64,000 nt of DNA from Ancylobacter novellus (GCA_003241695.1 QFPN01000003.1:186001-250000); one strand, 5' to 3'. Counted from the stretch's first letter, positions 7,872 through 17,966 are shown. Translations and numbers: made by a program. Notes: generated by a model not told the origin, from the sequence alone.

Positions 7872-8555
7872 CTACGCATTTACCGTCAGACTCGCGATCG
7901 CCCGGTCGAGTTCGCCGAAATGGTCGATCACGACGTCGCCGCCAAGCTCGCTCGGCGGCGTCACCGTATACCCGAAGCTCATGACCACGACGGGAACGCC
8001 GGCGGCTTTCGCAGCCCCGACGTCGGTCGAGCTGTCTCCAACCATGACCGCACGGGAGGCATCTCCGCCCGCCCGCTCGATTGCCCCGAGAAGCGGCTCG
8101 GCCGAGGGCTTGGACGTCGCGAAGGTGTCGCCGCCGACGATCGCGTCGAACTTCTCCGTCAGAGCGAGCGCGTCGAGCAACTGGCGCGCGAGGCTCTCGA
8201 TCTTGTTGGTGCAGACGGCGAGCTTCGCGCCGCCGGCCGCGAGCCGGTCGAGCGCCGCGACGCAGCCGGGATAGGGATGGCTCCCGTCCGCGATGTGAGC
8301 GCCGTAATGATCGAGAAAGATCGCGTGAAGCTCGTCGACCCGCGCCGTGTCGAGGCTGCGGCCCGCGGCTTCGAGCCCGCGCTCGACGAGCGCGCGCGCG
8401 CCGGCGCCGATCAGGTCGCGGCCCTGCTCGTAAGGCAGCGGCGGCGCGCCGTCGGCGGCGAGCGCGACGGTGAGAGCCGCAATAAGGTCGGGCGCGGTTT
8501 CGACCAGCGTGCCGTCGAGATCGAACACGACGGTGAGCGGCGGGGTCTCGGACAT
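7872..8555 (-). CDS. gph: HAD-family phosphatase, probable phosphoglycolate phosphatase
   Basis: The 227-residue protein has the four HAD motifs: VFDLDGTLVET with the nucleophile Asp near residue 11, CTNK, a Lys in SKPSAEP, and MVGDSSTDVGAAKAAG. The overall length, the small alpha-helical cap and 'ETAPDLIAAL' are typical of Gph, which removes phosphate from 2-phosphoglycolate. The open frame extends 88 codons upstream, but family alignment supports the ATG at 8555, and the longer region overlaps the divergent 8680 gene. It is not OtsB-like, although it lies just upstream of otsA. The substrate is inferred from family only. Confidence 0.85.
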   Translation of the reverse strand: MSETPPLTVVFDLDGTLVETAPDLIAALTVALAADGAPPLPYEQGRDLIGAGARALVERGLEAAGRSLDTARVDELHAIFLDHYGAHIADGSHPYPGCVAALDRLAAGGAKLAVCTNKIESLARQLLDALALTEKFDAIVGGDTFATSKPSAEPLLGAIERAGGDASRAVMVGDSSTDVGAAKAAGVPVVVMSFGYTVTPPSELGGDVVIDHFGELDRAIASLTVNA

Positions 8556-8679
8556 GTCGATCTCACGGAGGGAAGGCGAGAGGCGGGACGGGCGATGCCC
8601 CTGCGGCATAGGCCTGCTAGGGTCGCGGTCGTCAACCCGCAGCGATTCGACGCGGGCGGAACACGCCGGGAGAAAGCCC

Positions 8680-9051
8680 ATGGGCGCGCTCTTCAGCCGG
8701 ACGGCTTTCGGCCTCGGCTTCGCCGCGGCGCTCGCCGCCTCCTCGGCCTCCGCGGAGGAATACGTCTTCCTCGCCGCGCCGCAGACCGACCTCAACCGCA
8801 TGTTCCGCGTCGAGACCACGACCGGCGAGGTCGGCGTGTGCCAGTACGCGGTGAAGGAGGGCGCGGTCGGGGTGACGCTCTGCCTGCAGCCTGGCGAAGG
8901 CGCGGGAGCGCAGGAGCCCGGCCTCTACGGGCTCGCGGCCTCGAACCACGCGCAGGAGGGCGGCGTCTATCGGGTGGAGCGGCGGACCGGGCGCATGAGC
9001 GCCTGCTACGTGCTCGGCGAGCAGGTGGTCTGCACGCCGCAGGCGCGCTGA
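8680..9051 (+). CDS. Small secreted protein with cysteine pairs, function unknown
   Basis: The product is 123 residues, with a signal peptide (MGALFSRTAFGLGFAAALAA, cleavage near SASA-EE). The mature part is about 95 residues and repeats one idea twice: a strand with 'MFRVETTTGEVGVCQY' and later 'VYRVERRTGRMSACYV', each ending in Cys. This suggests two similar beta units that each display a cysteine. Two more cysteines (TLCLQ, VVCTP) could complete disulfides. The start is set by the signal peptide; the open frame runs further upstream but overlaps the HAD gene promoter. It is divergent from gph. Not recognised. Confidence 0.7.
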   Translation: MGALFSRTAFGLGFAAALAASSASAEEYVFLAAPQTDLNRMFRVETTTGEVGVCQYAVKEGAVGVTLCLQPGEGAGAQEPGLYGLAASNHAQEGGVYRVERRTGRMSACYVLGEQVVCTPQAR

Positions 9052-9070
9052 ACCTCCGGCCCCCCCTGCC

Positions 9071-9961
9071 TTACGCCGCCGCAGTCGGGCGGCCGAGGCG
9101 GATCATGACGACCTCGGGCGGCGAGCCCAGACGGACCGGCACGCCCGACATGCCGATCCCGCCCGACACGATCAGGTGCCGGCCGTCCTCGACGATGTGG
9201 CCGTAGCGGAACCGGTCGCCATAGGCGGACGGCACCCAGGGCGTCGGCAGGCCGGGGATGTGGACCTGCCCGCCGTGCGTGTGGCCCGACAGCGTCAGCG
9301 AAACGCGCGGCGGAACCTTGACGAAGATGTCCGGCTCATGGGCGAGCAGCAGCACGGGATCGTCGGTTTTCACCTTCGCAAGCGTCCCCGGCAGATCATC
9401 GGCGCCGTCGAACTGTCCGAAACCGAGCCGATGCGCGAGCTGGTCGCCGAGGCCCGCAAGCCAGAATCGGCGCGACCCGTGCTCGATGAGTTCCGCCTCG
9501 TTCTCCAGCACCCTGATCCGGGCGCCGTCGAGCGCCGCGCGGATTTCGCGGTGATTGGCCCACCAGTCGTGATTGCCGAGCACCGTGTAGAGGCCGAGCG
9601 GAGCGCTGAGGTCGGCGTAGGCGGCCGCCCACTCGCGCGGCGGGACGCGGCGGGTCACGAAGCGGTTGGTGCATTCGTGGTCGCCGAGATGGACGATGAG
9701 GTCCGGATTGAGCGCGTTCGCGGTCTCGACCACGCGCTTGACGCGCGACATCGGAACATAGGGCTCGCTGACATGGACGTCGGAGATGACCGCGATGGAC
9801 ATCACGAGATCGTCGGGCCAGCCGGGCGGCGTCAGTTCGTAGGTCGTGACGCCGAGCAGAAAGCGCGGCTCGATCACGCCCGCATAGGCCCCGCCCGCGG
9901 CCGAGGCCAGGAAGCCGGCGGCGCCTGCGGTCAGCAGCGAGCGACGGGAGACGAGCGACAT
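9071..9961 (-). CDS. Tat-exported calcineurin-like metallophosphoesterase
   Basis: The 296-residue protein has a twin-arginine signal (SRRSLLTAGAAGFLAS...GGAYA), then a metallophosphoesterase domain with all metal-binding motifs in order: SDVH, GDHE (usually GDLV), GNHDWW, LAHEPD and SGHTHGGQ. This is the YaeI/YkuE-like branch, which includes membrane-linked phosphodiesterases acting on lipid or nucleotide substrates in the envelope. The substrate is not known. Export folded through Tat fits a metalloenzyme loaded with metal in the cytoplasm. The gene lies 87 bases after the macro-domain gene on the same strand and may be the last gene of that run. Confidence 0.9.
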   Translation of the reverse strand: MSLVSRRSLLTAGAAGFLASAAGGAYAGVIEPRFLLGVTTYELTPPGWPDDLVMSIAVISDVHVSEPYVPMSRVKRVVETANALNPDLIVHLGDHECTNRFVTRRVPPREWAAAYADLSAPLGLYTVLGNHDWWANHREIRAALDGARIRVLENEAELIEHGSRRFWLAGLGDQLAHRLGFGQFDGADDLPGTLAKVKTDDPVLLLAHEPDIFVKVPPRVSLTLSGHTHGGQVHIPGLPTPWVPSAYGDRFRYGHIVEDGRHLIVSGGIGMSGVPVRLGSPPEVVMIRLGRPTAAA

Positions 9962-10048
9962 GGCCGAGAACGCACCCTACGAAAGGCGATATGCCAAGCC
10001 AGATGGGCCCGGCCGGCCTCCGCGTCGAGTCACGACCTCGAACGTGGT

Positions 10049-10612
10049 TTACGCCTTGGCGTCCTGCGCCTCGATCGCGTCGAGGTGATGGCGGGCGCTT
10101 TTCTCGGAGTAACAGCAGAACACGACGCGACGGATCGACGGCGCGTTGTCGAGTTCCCGCATCGTGGTCTCGACCGCGATCTCGGCCGCTCGGTCGGGCG
10201 GAAAGCCGTAGACGCCGGTCGCGATCGACGAGAACGCGATGGAGGAAAGCCCCGCGTCGGCGGCGAGCTTGAGCGCGGCTGCGTAGCAGCCGGCGAGTTG
10301 CTCCTCCTCGCCCGAATGGCCGCCGAACCAGATCGGGCCGACCGCATGGATCACGTGCCTGGCCGGCAGCTTGTAGCCGCCGGTCATCTTGGCGCCGCCA
10401 GCTTCGCAGCCGCCGAGGGTCTCGCATTCGGCGCGGAGTTCCTCGCCCGCCGCCTGATGGATCGCGCCGTCGACGCCCCCGCCGCCCTGGAGCGAGCGGT
10501 TCGCGGCGTTGACGATCGCGTCGACCTCGAGCCGCGTGATGTCCGCGATCAGAACCTCGACGGCGCGCCCCGCCCTCTCGAAGGAGACGTGGGCCTCCCC
10601 CCTGGCGCTCAC
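10049..10612 (-). CDS. Macro-domain ADP-ribose hydrolase (O-acetyl-ADP-ribose deacetylase type)
   Basis: The 187-residue protein is a single macro domain of the MacroD/YmdB type: ADITRLEVDAIVNAANRSLQ, then GGGGVDGAIHQAAG (ligand loop), VIHAVGP, and the SSIATGVYGFP phosphate loop. Such proteins remove acetyl from O-acetyl-ADP-ribose or ADP-ribose from proteins. The start is GTG at 10612, overlapping the grxD stop as GTGA, so translation is coupled to grxD. No ATG fits: the frame upstream is the shadow of grxD. The link with grxD and bolA is positional only. Confidence 0.88.
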   Translation of the reverse strand: MSARGEAHVSFERAGRAVEVLIADITRLEVDAIVNAANRSLQGGGGVDGAIHQAAGEELRAECETLGGCEAGGAKMTGGYKLPARHVIHAVGPIWFGGHSGEEEQLAGCYAAALKLAADAGLSSIAFSSIATGVYGFPPDRAAEIAVETTMRELDNAPSIRRVVFCCYSEKSARHHLDAIEAQDAKA

Positions 10613-10941
10613 GCGGTCTGCTTCACGGCGACGCCGGCCTGCTTCAGATGGCTCTGCAGCTCGCCGGCCTGGAACATCTCGCGCACGATGTCGCAACCGC
10701 CGACGAACTCGCCCTTGACGTAGAGCTGCGGGATCGTCGGCCAGTTCGAGAATTCTTTGATCCCCTGGCGCATCTCGTCGGAGGCCAGCACGTTGACCCC
10801 CTGATAGGGCACGCCGAGATAGTCGAGGATCTGCACGACCTGCCCCGAGAAGCCGCACTGCGGAAACTGGGGCGTGCCCTTCATGAAGAGCACGACGTCG
10901 TTGTTTTCGATCGCGGCGGCGATCTGGTCCCTGGCGCTCAT
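10609..10941 (-). CDS. grxD: Monothiol glutaredoxin (Grx4 family)
   Basis: The 110-residue protein has the class II glutaredoxin signature KGTPQFPQCGFS, with the single active-site Cys of CGFS, then WPTIPQLYV and GGCDIV, which form the glutathione site. CGFS glutaredoxins bind a [2Fe-2S] cluster between two monomers and glutathione and pass it to targets, often with a BolA partner. The bolA gene lies 26 bases upstream on the same strand, which supports that partnership. The stop overlaps the macro gene's GTG start. Confidence 0.96.
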   Translation of the reverse strand: MSARDQIAAAIENNDVVLFMKGTPQFPQCGFSGQVVQILDYLGVPYQGVNVLASDEMRQGIKEFSNWPTIPQLYVKGEFVGGCDIVREMFQAGELQSHLKQAGVAVKQTA

Positions 10942-10967
10942 TTCGAAACGACCTTTCCTGCGACGCT

Positions 10968-11222
10968 TCAGCCGGCGTCGGTCTCGGCGACCGGCCCGGC
11001 GCTGGTCTGGAGCGCGAGCGCATGAAGCGCTCCGCCCATCTGACCTTTCAGCGCCTGATAGACGATCTGGTGTTGCTGGACACGGCTCTTGCCGCGGAAG
11101 GCTTCGGAGACGACGCTCGCGGCGTAGTGGTCGCCGTCGCCGGCGAGATCGCGGATCGTCACCTGGGCGTCGGGAAGCGCGGCGCGGATCAGGTCCTCGA
11201 TCTCGCGTGCGTCCATCGGCAT
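10968..11222 (-). CDS. bolA: BolA-family protein
   Basis: The 84-residue protein is the BolA fold alone: MPMDAREIEDLIRAALPDA, then DGDHYAASVVSEAF with the invariant HY, FRGKSRVQQHQIVYQAL, and MGGALHALAL. The C-terminal half carries the conserved His of the HQIVY segment. It lacks the long N-terminal region of E. coli BolA and is closer to the IbaG/BolA3 type. GGAGGAG lies seven bases before the ATG at 11222. It sits between purL (19-base gap) and grxD, a common order in Hyphomicrobiales. Confidence 0.93.
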   Translation of the reverse strand: MPMDAREIEDLIRAALPDAQVTIRDLAGDGDHYAASVVSEAFRGKSRVQQHQIVYQALKGQMGGALHALALQTSAGPVAETDAG

Positions 11223-11241
11223 CGGGAAGCTCCTCCGGGGA

Positions 11242-13473
<2,232 letters not shown>

Positions 13474-13561
13474 CGGACTCGTTGATTGCGGCGGGCCGGG
13501 CCTTGCTACGCCATAGGCGCGCGTCATGCTAGGGTGCGGGACGTCGCGAGGGATGGAGCCG

Positions 13562-14170
13562 ATGAACTACCCGTTGATGAGGCCGCGCAGACTGACGGTC
13601 GCCGAATTCCGCGAACTGGAAGCGCAGGCGCCCGATGACGAGCGCTGGGAACTGATCAACGGCGTCATCTACAAATCGATGGCCGGCGGAACCCGGGCGC
13701 ACAACGCCATCGTCCAGAACGTGACGTCAGCCCTGCTCGTGAGCCTCAGGCGATCGGGATCGCCCTGTCGCCCCTACAGCGAGAACATGCGTCTCGACAT
13801 CGAAGCGGCCGAACTCTCGACGCTTCCGGACGTCGTCGTCACCTGCGCGCCGGTTAGTGACGGAGCGAAGGCGATCGACAAGCCGGCCGCGGTGATCGAA
13901 GTCCTGTCGCGCTCGACAAGCGCACGGGACAGGACCGACAAGCTCGAAGCCTACTTCACGCTCGCCAGCGTCAGGACGATAGCGCTCATCGATCAGGAAG
14001 CGATGCTCGTCGTGGTCCATACGCGCACCGAAGAGGGCTGGCTCCGCTCTAAATTGACAGATCCGTCGGATCGTCTGGAGTTCGCCGGCGTCGGAGCGTC
14101 TCTCGCTCTTTCCGAAATCTACGAAGAAATCGCGTTCGATCAGACGCGTCCGCTTATCGCCGGTCCTTGA
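13562..14170 (+). CDS. Uma2-family (DUF820) putative endonuclease
   Basis: The 202-residue protein belongs to Uma2/DUF820, which has a PD-(D/E)XK nuclease fold. Motifs in order: ERWELINGVIYKSM (first Glu), LPDVVVTC (the P-D of the active site), VIEVLSRSTSARDRTDKLEAY (the E-x-L-S..T...D...K block) and a C-terminal strand pair. GGAG at 13555-13558 favours ATG 13562 over ATG 13553. It is the only plus-strand gene between purC and bolA, divides the pur genes, overlaps the DUF72 gene by 17 bases tail to tail and is somewhat less GC-rich than purL. Uma2 genes are often in many copies and mobile; the biological role is not known. Confidence 0.88.
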   Translation: MNYPLMRPRRLTVAEFRELEAQAPDDERWELINGVIYKSMAGGTRAHNAIVQNVTSALLVSLRRSGSPCRPYSENMRLDIEAAELSTLPDVVVTCAPVSDGAKAIDKPAAVIEVLSRSTSARDRTDKLEAYFTLASVRTIALIDQEAMLVVVHTRTEEGWLRSKLTDPSDRLEFAGVGASLALSEIYEEIAFDQTRPLIAGP

Positions 14171-14984
14171 GCCGCTCGATCAGCGCCATCGCGCCCGCTG
14201 GGTTCCGCACCTTCGCGCCGGAGATGAGGAAACAGTAGACGTCGCGTGGGGTCTTTTCCGGCGCGTCGCCCTTCAGCGTCGGCAGGTCTTCGGGCACGCC
14301 GCCCGCCGCATAGGTCTTCAGCCGCGCGGCCCATCGGTCGAGATCGTCCGCCGAATAGCCGGTCTCGATGTCCTCGCGGCTCCGCTCCAGCCTCAGATAG
14401 ACGAAGTCCGCCGTGACGTCGGCGATCGTCGGATGGTTGGGATCGTCAAGCGTCACGGGCGCGACCTGCGCCTCCGCTTCGCGCAGCAGTTCAACGAAGG
14501 CGGGATCCGCAAAACTCTCGTGCCCGGCCTCGATCACGTGGCGGAGCTTCACGCCGTCATGCTCGGCCGGCAGAAGCTTCAGGAACGCCGCGAGATCGTC
14601 CTTCTCGAAGCGCTTGGTCGCGGGAAGCTGCCACAGGATCGGGCCGAGCTTGTCGCCCATCGCGGTCGGGCCGGTGGCGAAGAACCGGGCGACCGACTCG
14701 GCGCCCTCCGCCAGAACGCGGCGGCTGGTGCAGAAGCGCGAGGCCTTGAGCGGGAACCGGAACCCTTCCGGCGCGGCCTCGGCCCATTTCCGGAAGGTTT
14801 CAGGTTTCTGGCCGCGATAGAAGGTGCCGTTGATCTCGATCGCCGTGAGGCGCTCGGCCATGTAGGCGAGTTCGGCGTCCTTCTTCAGGCCCTTGGGGTA
14901 GAAGCTCTCGCGCCAGGGCTCGAACGTCCAGCCGCCGACCCCGACGAAGATGCGGCCGGACGCCTTGTCCGCCCCGCTCGCCAT
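14154..14984 (-). CDS. DUF72-family (YecE-like) protein
   Basis: The 276-residue protein starts with IFVGVGGWTFEPWRESFYP, the hallmark of DUF72/YecE, followed by LTAIEINGTFYR, LGPILWQLPATKRFEKD and later DFVYLRLERSRE. The fold is a TIM barrel and the reaction is not established. The ATG at 14984 overlaps the purQ stop (ATGA), so it is translated with purQ. It looks like an addition to the pur operon. Its end runs into the end of the Uma2 gene. The final 35 residues include a cysteine (DVYCFLISGAKVRN) in the typical closing strand. Confidence 0.9.
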   Translation of the reverse strand: MASGADKASGRIFVGVGGWTFEPWRESFYPKGLKKDAELAYMAERLTAIEINGTFYRGQKPETFRKWAEAAPEGFRFPLKASRFCTSRRVLAEGAESVARFFATGPTAMGDKLGPILWQLPATKRFEKDDLAAFLKLLPAEHDGVKLRHVIEAGHESFADPAFVELLREAEAQVAPVTLDDPNHPTIADVTADFVYLRLERSREDIETGYSADDLDRWAARLKTYAAGGVPEDLPTLKGDAPEKTPRDVYCFLISGAKVRNPAGAMALIERLKDRR

Positions 14985-15673
14985 CAGGCCGCCTTCGCGA
15001 GCCCTGCGAACAGCGCGAGGCCGTCCGTGCCGCCGACGGCTGCGTCCACGAGGTTCTCGGGATGCGGCATCATGCCGAGCACGTTGAGCTTCTCCGAGTA
15101 GATCCCGGCGATGTCGTTGATCGAGCCGTTGGCGTTGGCCTGGCCGCCGACGTTTCCGGCCGCGTCGCAGTAGCGGAACGCCACCCGCCCCTCCCCCTCG
15201 AGCCGCTCGACGGTCTCGGGATCGGCGAAGTAGTTGCCCTCGCCATGGGCGCAGCAGACCTCGATGATCTGCCCGGTCTCGTAGCCGCTTGTGAAGGGGC
15301 TGTCGGCGCGCTCGACCTTCAGGTGCTGCGTCTTGCAGATGAAGCGCAGGCCCTTGTTGCGGGTGAGGATGCCCGGCAGCAGCCCGCTCTCGACCAGGAT
15401 CTGAAACCCGTTGCAGATGCCGAGCACCAGCCCGCCGCGCGCCGCATGGGCGCGGACCGCGTCCATCGCGGGCGCGCGCGCCGCGATCGCGCCGCAGCGC
15501 AGATAATCGCCGTAGGAGAAGCCGCCCGGCAGCACCACGAGGTCGGTCCCTTGCGGCAGCGCCGTCTCGGCGTGCCACACCATGGCGGGCTCCTGCCCCG
15601 TGGCGCGGAGCAGGGCCTTGGCGACGTCGCGCTCGCGGTTCGAGCCGGGGAAGACGACGACGGCAGCTTTCAT
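14984..15673 (-). CDS. purQ: Phosphoribosylformylglycinamidine synthase, glutaminase subunit
   Basis: PurQ supplies ammonia from glutamine to PurL. The 229-residue class I amidotransferase has the N-terminal VVVFPGSNRERDV, LPGGFSYGDYLRCGA (oxyanion strand), the nucleophile in LGICNGFQILVESGLLPG, and the catalytic His/Glu in MMPHPEN near the end. All catalytic residues are present. The stop overlaps the DUF72 ATG. The secreted-protein gene at 15711 lies 37 bases upstream on the same strand and separates it from purS, which is normally adjacent. Confidence 0.97.
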   Translation of the reverse strand: MKAAVVVFPGSNRERDVAKALLRATGQEPAMVWHAETALPQGTDLVVLPGGFSYGDYLRCGAIAARAPAMDAVRAHAARGGLVLGICNGFQILVESGLLPGILTRNKGLRFICKTQHLKVERADSPFTSGYETGQIIEVCCAHGEGNYFADPETVERLEGEGRVAFRYCDAAGNVGGQANANGSINDIAGIYSEKLNVLGMMPHPENLVDAAVGGTDGLALFAGLAKAA

Positions 15674-15710
15674 CGGAGGGCTCTCTCGAAGGACCGCGCG
15701 CGGCCTGCGG

Positions 15711-16340
15711 TCACTTGGTGATCTGAAGGCTCGCGAACAACGTCTCGAACCTCGGGCGGTTCTCGTCCCACTTCGCGGTCGGCGACACGCAGTTCAGCGC
15801 GACGAGATGCTTGTCGGCCGAGGTCAGGAACAGGCCGAAGCGCAACGATCCCGGCTCGCCCTCGGCCTTGAGCTCGGCCCAGCGGCCGAGATTGGAGCCG
15901 AACCGCTTCTCGGAGAAGGGCGTGACGTATTCGGCCTTGAGCTCGGCCGGCGCGCTCTTGATGACGCCCGCGCCAAACTCTTCGGCGCTCGCTTCCGACG
16001 TCGGGGCGCCGGCCCGCGCGTCCGCGACCCCCCGCACCTGAACCATGCAGAACACGCGGTCCTCGCCGCAGGCCTTGTCGGTGCAGCGCACGCCGATGGC
16101 GCGAACCGTCTGGAAGCGCTCCCAGTTGACGCCGTCGGGCTGGAGGCGGAACGAGCCGTCGGGGCCGACGATCTCGGTGGTCGGGCCGGGCATCTGCGAG
16201 GCCGACGGGCCGGACGGAGCCTGCTGGCCGCCCGCGCCGGGTCCCTGCCCCTGCCGCGGCAGCGCAGGTCCCTGCGCGGCGGCCGGAAAAGCGAGGCCGA
16301 GCGCGATCACGGCGGCCGGAATGAAAAGGTTGCGGATCAC
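15711..16340 (-). CDS. Secreted protein with C-x4-C motif, between purS and purQ
   Basis: The 209-residue product begins at GTG 16340, with GGGAGG about eight bases upstream, and carries a signal peptide (VIRNLFIPAAVIALGLAFPA, cleavage near AAA-QG). A Gln/Gly/Pro-rich linker follows. The folded part includes VRCTDKACGEDRVFCMVQV (C-x4-C, then a third Cys) and ends LFASLQITK. The C-x4-C and surrounding strands resemble the two secreted proteins at 16737 and 17430. I do not recognise a named family. It has no evident role in purine synthesis and looks inserted in the operon. Confidence 0.75.
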   Translation of the reverse strand: MIRNLFIPAAVIALGLAFPAAAQGPALPRQGQGPGAGGQQAPSGPSASQMPGPTTEIVGPDGSFRLQPDGVNWERFQTVRAIGVRCTDKACGEDRVFCMVQVRGVADARAGAPTSEASAEEFGAGVIKSAPAELKAEYVTPFSEKRFGSNLGRWAELKAEGEPGSLRFGLFLTSADKHLVALNCVSPTAKWDENRPRFETLFASLQITK

Positions 16341-16390
16341 GGTCGATCCTCCCTGGCGTTTTTTGTCTTGTTCGTCTTTGGGCCGACGCC

Positions 16391-16633
16391 TCAGCCCGCG
16401 ATCTCGTAGCGGTAGCTTTCGATGACCGTGTTGGCGAGCAGCTTCTCGCACATCGCCTTCAGCGTGGCCTCGGCCTCGGCGGGATCGGAGGTCGCGAGCT
16501 CGACGTCGAACAGCTTGCCCTGCCGGACGCTTTCGACGCCCTCGACGCCGAGCGAGCCGAGCGCGCCCTCGATCGCCTTGCCCTGCGGATCGAGAACGCC
16601 GGTCTTGAGCGTGACGGTGACGCGCGCCTTCAT
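16391..16633 (-). CDS. purS: Phosphoribosylformylglycinamidine synthase, PurS subunit
   Basis: PurS is the small subunit that bridges PurL and PurQ. The 80-residue product matches the family along its length: KARVTVTLKTGVLDPQGKAIEGAL, GVESVRQGKLFDVEL and the C-terminal LLANTVIESYRYEI. It presumably assembles with the PurL and PurQ encoded downstream. Confidence 0.96.
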   Translation of the reverse strand: MKARVTVTLKTGVLDPQGKAIEGALGSLGVEGVESVRQGKLFDVELATSDPAEAEATLKAMCEKLLANTVIESYRYEIAG

Positions 16634-16736
16634 GTCTTGGTCGGCTCCGGTTTGCGGTCTATCGGGTCGGACGGCCTCGTTTAGGCCTTCGCGCGCCGAA
16701 GCGCCAGCCGAGGACGCCGGGATCCGCGAACGATCC

Positions 16737-17315
16737 TCACCGTCCGGCGTCGAACGCGGCGCCCACCGCCTCGATCGCGCGGGCGCGGAGCACGCCGGCC
16801 TTCGTCGCGTCCATCGAGGAGGCGACGATCGAGATCGTGCCGGGCTGCCGCTTGTCGAACAGCGTCGCCAGCTTGAGCGTCAGTCCGTTCGGGCAGGCCG
16901 CCTCCATCTCGACGCGCGATCCCGCGTCGCCGACCTTCGCCGCCTTGAAGTCGGAGAAGTCGCAGGCCTTATTGGCCGGATTGGCGCGAAAACCCTTCTC
17001 GTAGCCCGCGAGCGTCCCGTCAGGATCGGCGATCACCTCGTCGCGCGCCTCGTCCGGCGCGGGCCGGACGGCGATGGCGAGTTCGCCGGACGGCGGACAG
17101 GCGGGCGTCGCGCAGACGAAGCGGACGAGATCCGGCGTCGCGCTCTTCGCCGTCCAGTCGGCGCCGAGGACGTTTGGCAGCTTGGTGAGGTCGAGGGCCG
17201 CGGCGGGTGAAGAGAGCGCGGCGACCAAAGCGGCGGCCGAACATAAACCTGCTCGCAGGCGAGAGGTGCAAGAGCCGAATCGAACGACCAAAGCGGGCAA
17301 TTGGCGCGCTGTCAT
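16737..17315 (-). CDS. Secreted protein with C-x4-C motif (paralogue of the 17430 gene)
   Basis: The 192-residue product has a signal peptide ending near AAA-LDL, then a domain with VRFVCATPACPPSGELAI (C-x4-C), NKACDFSDFKAAKVGD and EAACPNGLTLKLATLFDKR. The three blocks align, with the same spacing of cysteines, with the next gene (YECPVTECGIPGL, IKSCAFLSFKIARSDD, DGECVSGKIMALAVVFDRR). The pair therefore arose by duplication, although identity is low. GGAGG sits before the ATG. Four cysteines suggest two disulfides in the periplasm. No enzyme motif is seen. Confidence 0.78.
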   Translation of the reverse strand: MTARQLPALVVRFGSCTSRLRAGLCSAAALVAALSSPAAALDLTKLPNVLGADWTAKSATPDLVRFVCATPACPPSGELAIAVRPAPDEARDEVIADPDGTLAGYEKGFRANPANKACDFSDFKAAKVGDAGSRVEMEAACPNGLTLKLATLFDKRQPGTISIVASSMDATKAGVLRARAIEAVGAAFDAGR

Positions 17316-17429
17316 GTCTCCTCCGTGTGAAGGCGCTCGGAGGGTTGGAGCCCCGCCTGTTTTTGCACCATTCGAAATTTCGGCGAACTTGGCGCAGCGT
17401 GAGGACGATTCGCCAAGTCCTGCGACGCT

Positions 17430-17966
17430 TCATTGACTGTAGAAGGACGTCTCCAGTTCCTGATAGCGCCATTCGCGGTATTTTTCCCGCGCGGCTTCGG
17501 CCAAACCTCGGTCAATCGACACGACTATCGCGCCATATGTCACGGCGGCGCGCCTGTCGAATACGACAGCAAGCGCCATAATCTTTCCGGAAACGCACTC
17601 TCCGTCCGCGAAGATCGTTGCGCGCCTGTCGTCAGAGCGGGCGATCTTGAAAGACAGGAAGGCGCAACTCTTTATTCCGAAGGTCTGTTCGAGACCGACC
17701 TTGAATCCGATGAGCTGTCGCCGGGGATCATCTACGAACTGGCGTTGCTCGTCCCCTTCCACAGGCATTTCCATGAGCACAGCGAGTCCAGGGATCCCAC
17801 ATTCCGTGACAGGGCACTCGTAGGTCGTCTGCTCTGCTTCGACGTTTCGCGCGCTTTCCGACCAGCCTGCGCCAAACACGGAGGCAGCATCGAATGCTTC
17901 GGCGACGGCCGGACCTTCCGCCATAGCCATCAGTACGCAGACACACACAAGAAAAAGGCGGCGCAC
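17430..17966 (-). CDS. Secreted protein with C-x4-C motif (paralogue of the 16737 gene)
   Basis: About 178 residues, with a signal peptide (RRLFLVCVCVLMAMA, cleavage near AVAEA). The mature part has TTYECPVTECGIPGL (C-x4-C), IKSCAFLSFKIARSDD and DGECVSGK, colinear with the downstream paralogue. The start is uncertain: ATG 18026 would put 20 odd residues before the signal peptide, while GTG 17966 (or TTG 17969) gives a normal one. GTG 17966 lies inside the terminator hairpin that follows purC, so the start may be masked when the hairpin forms. It is less GC-rich than its neighbours. Function unknown. Confidence 0.7.
   Translation of the reverse strand: MRRLFLVCVCVLMAMAEGPAVAEAFDAASVFGAGWSESARNVEAEQTTYECPVTECGIPGLAVLMEMPVEGDEQRQFVDDPRRQLIGFKVGLEQTFGIKSCAFLSFKIARSDDRRATIFADGECVSGKIMALAVVFDRRAAVTYGAIVVSIDRGLAEAAREKYREWRYQELETSFYSQ

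Noticed and set aside
7872..8555. HAD gene as otsB
   Set aside because: Its cap and motifs match phosphoglycolate phosphatases (ETAPDLIAAL), and OtsB belongs to the HAD-IIB branch with a different cap.
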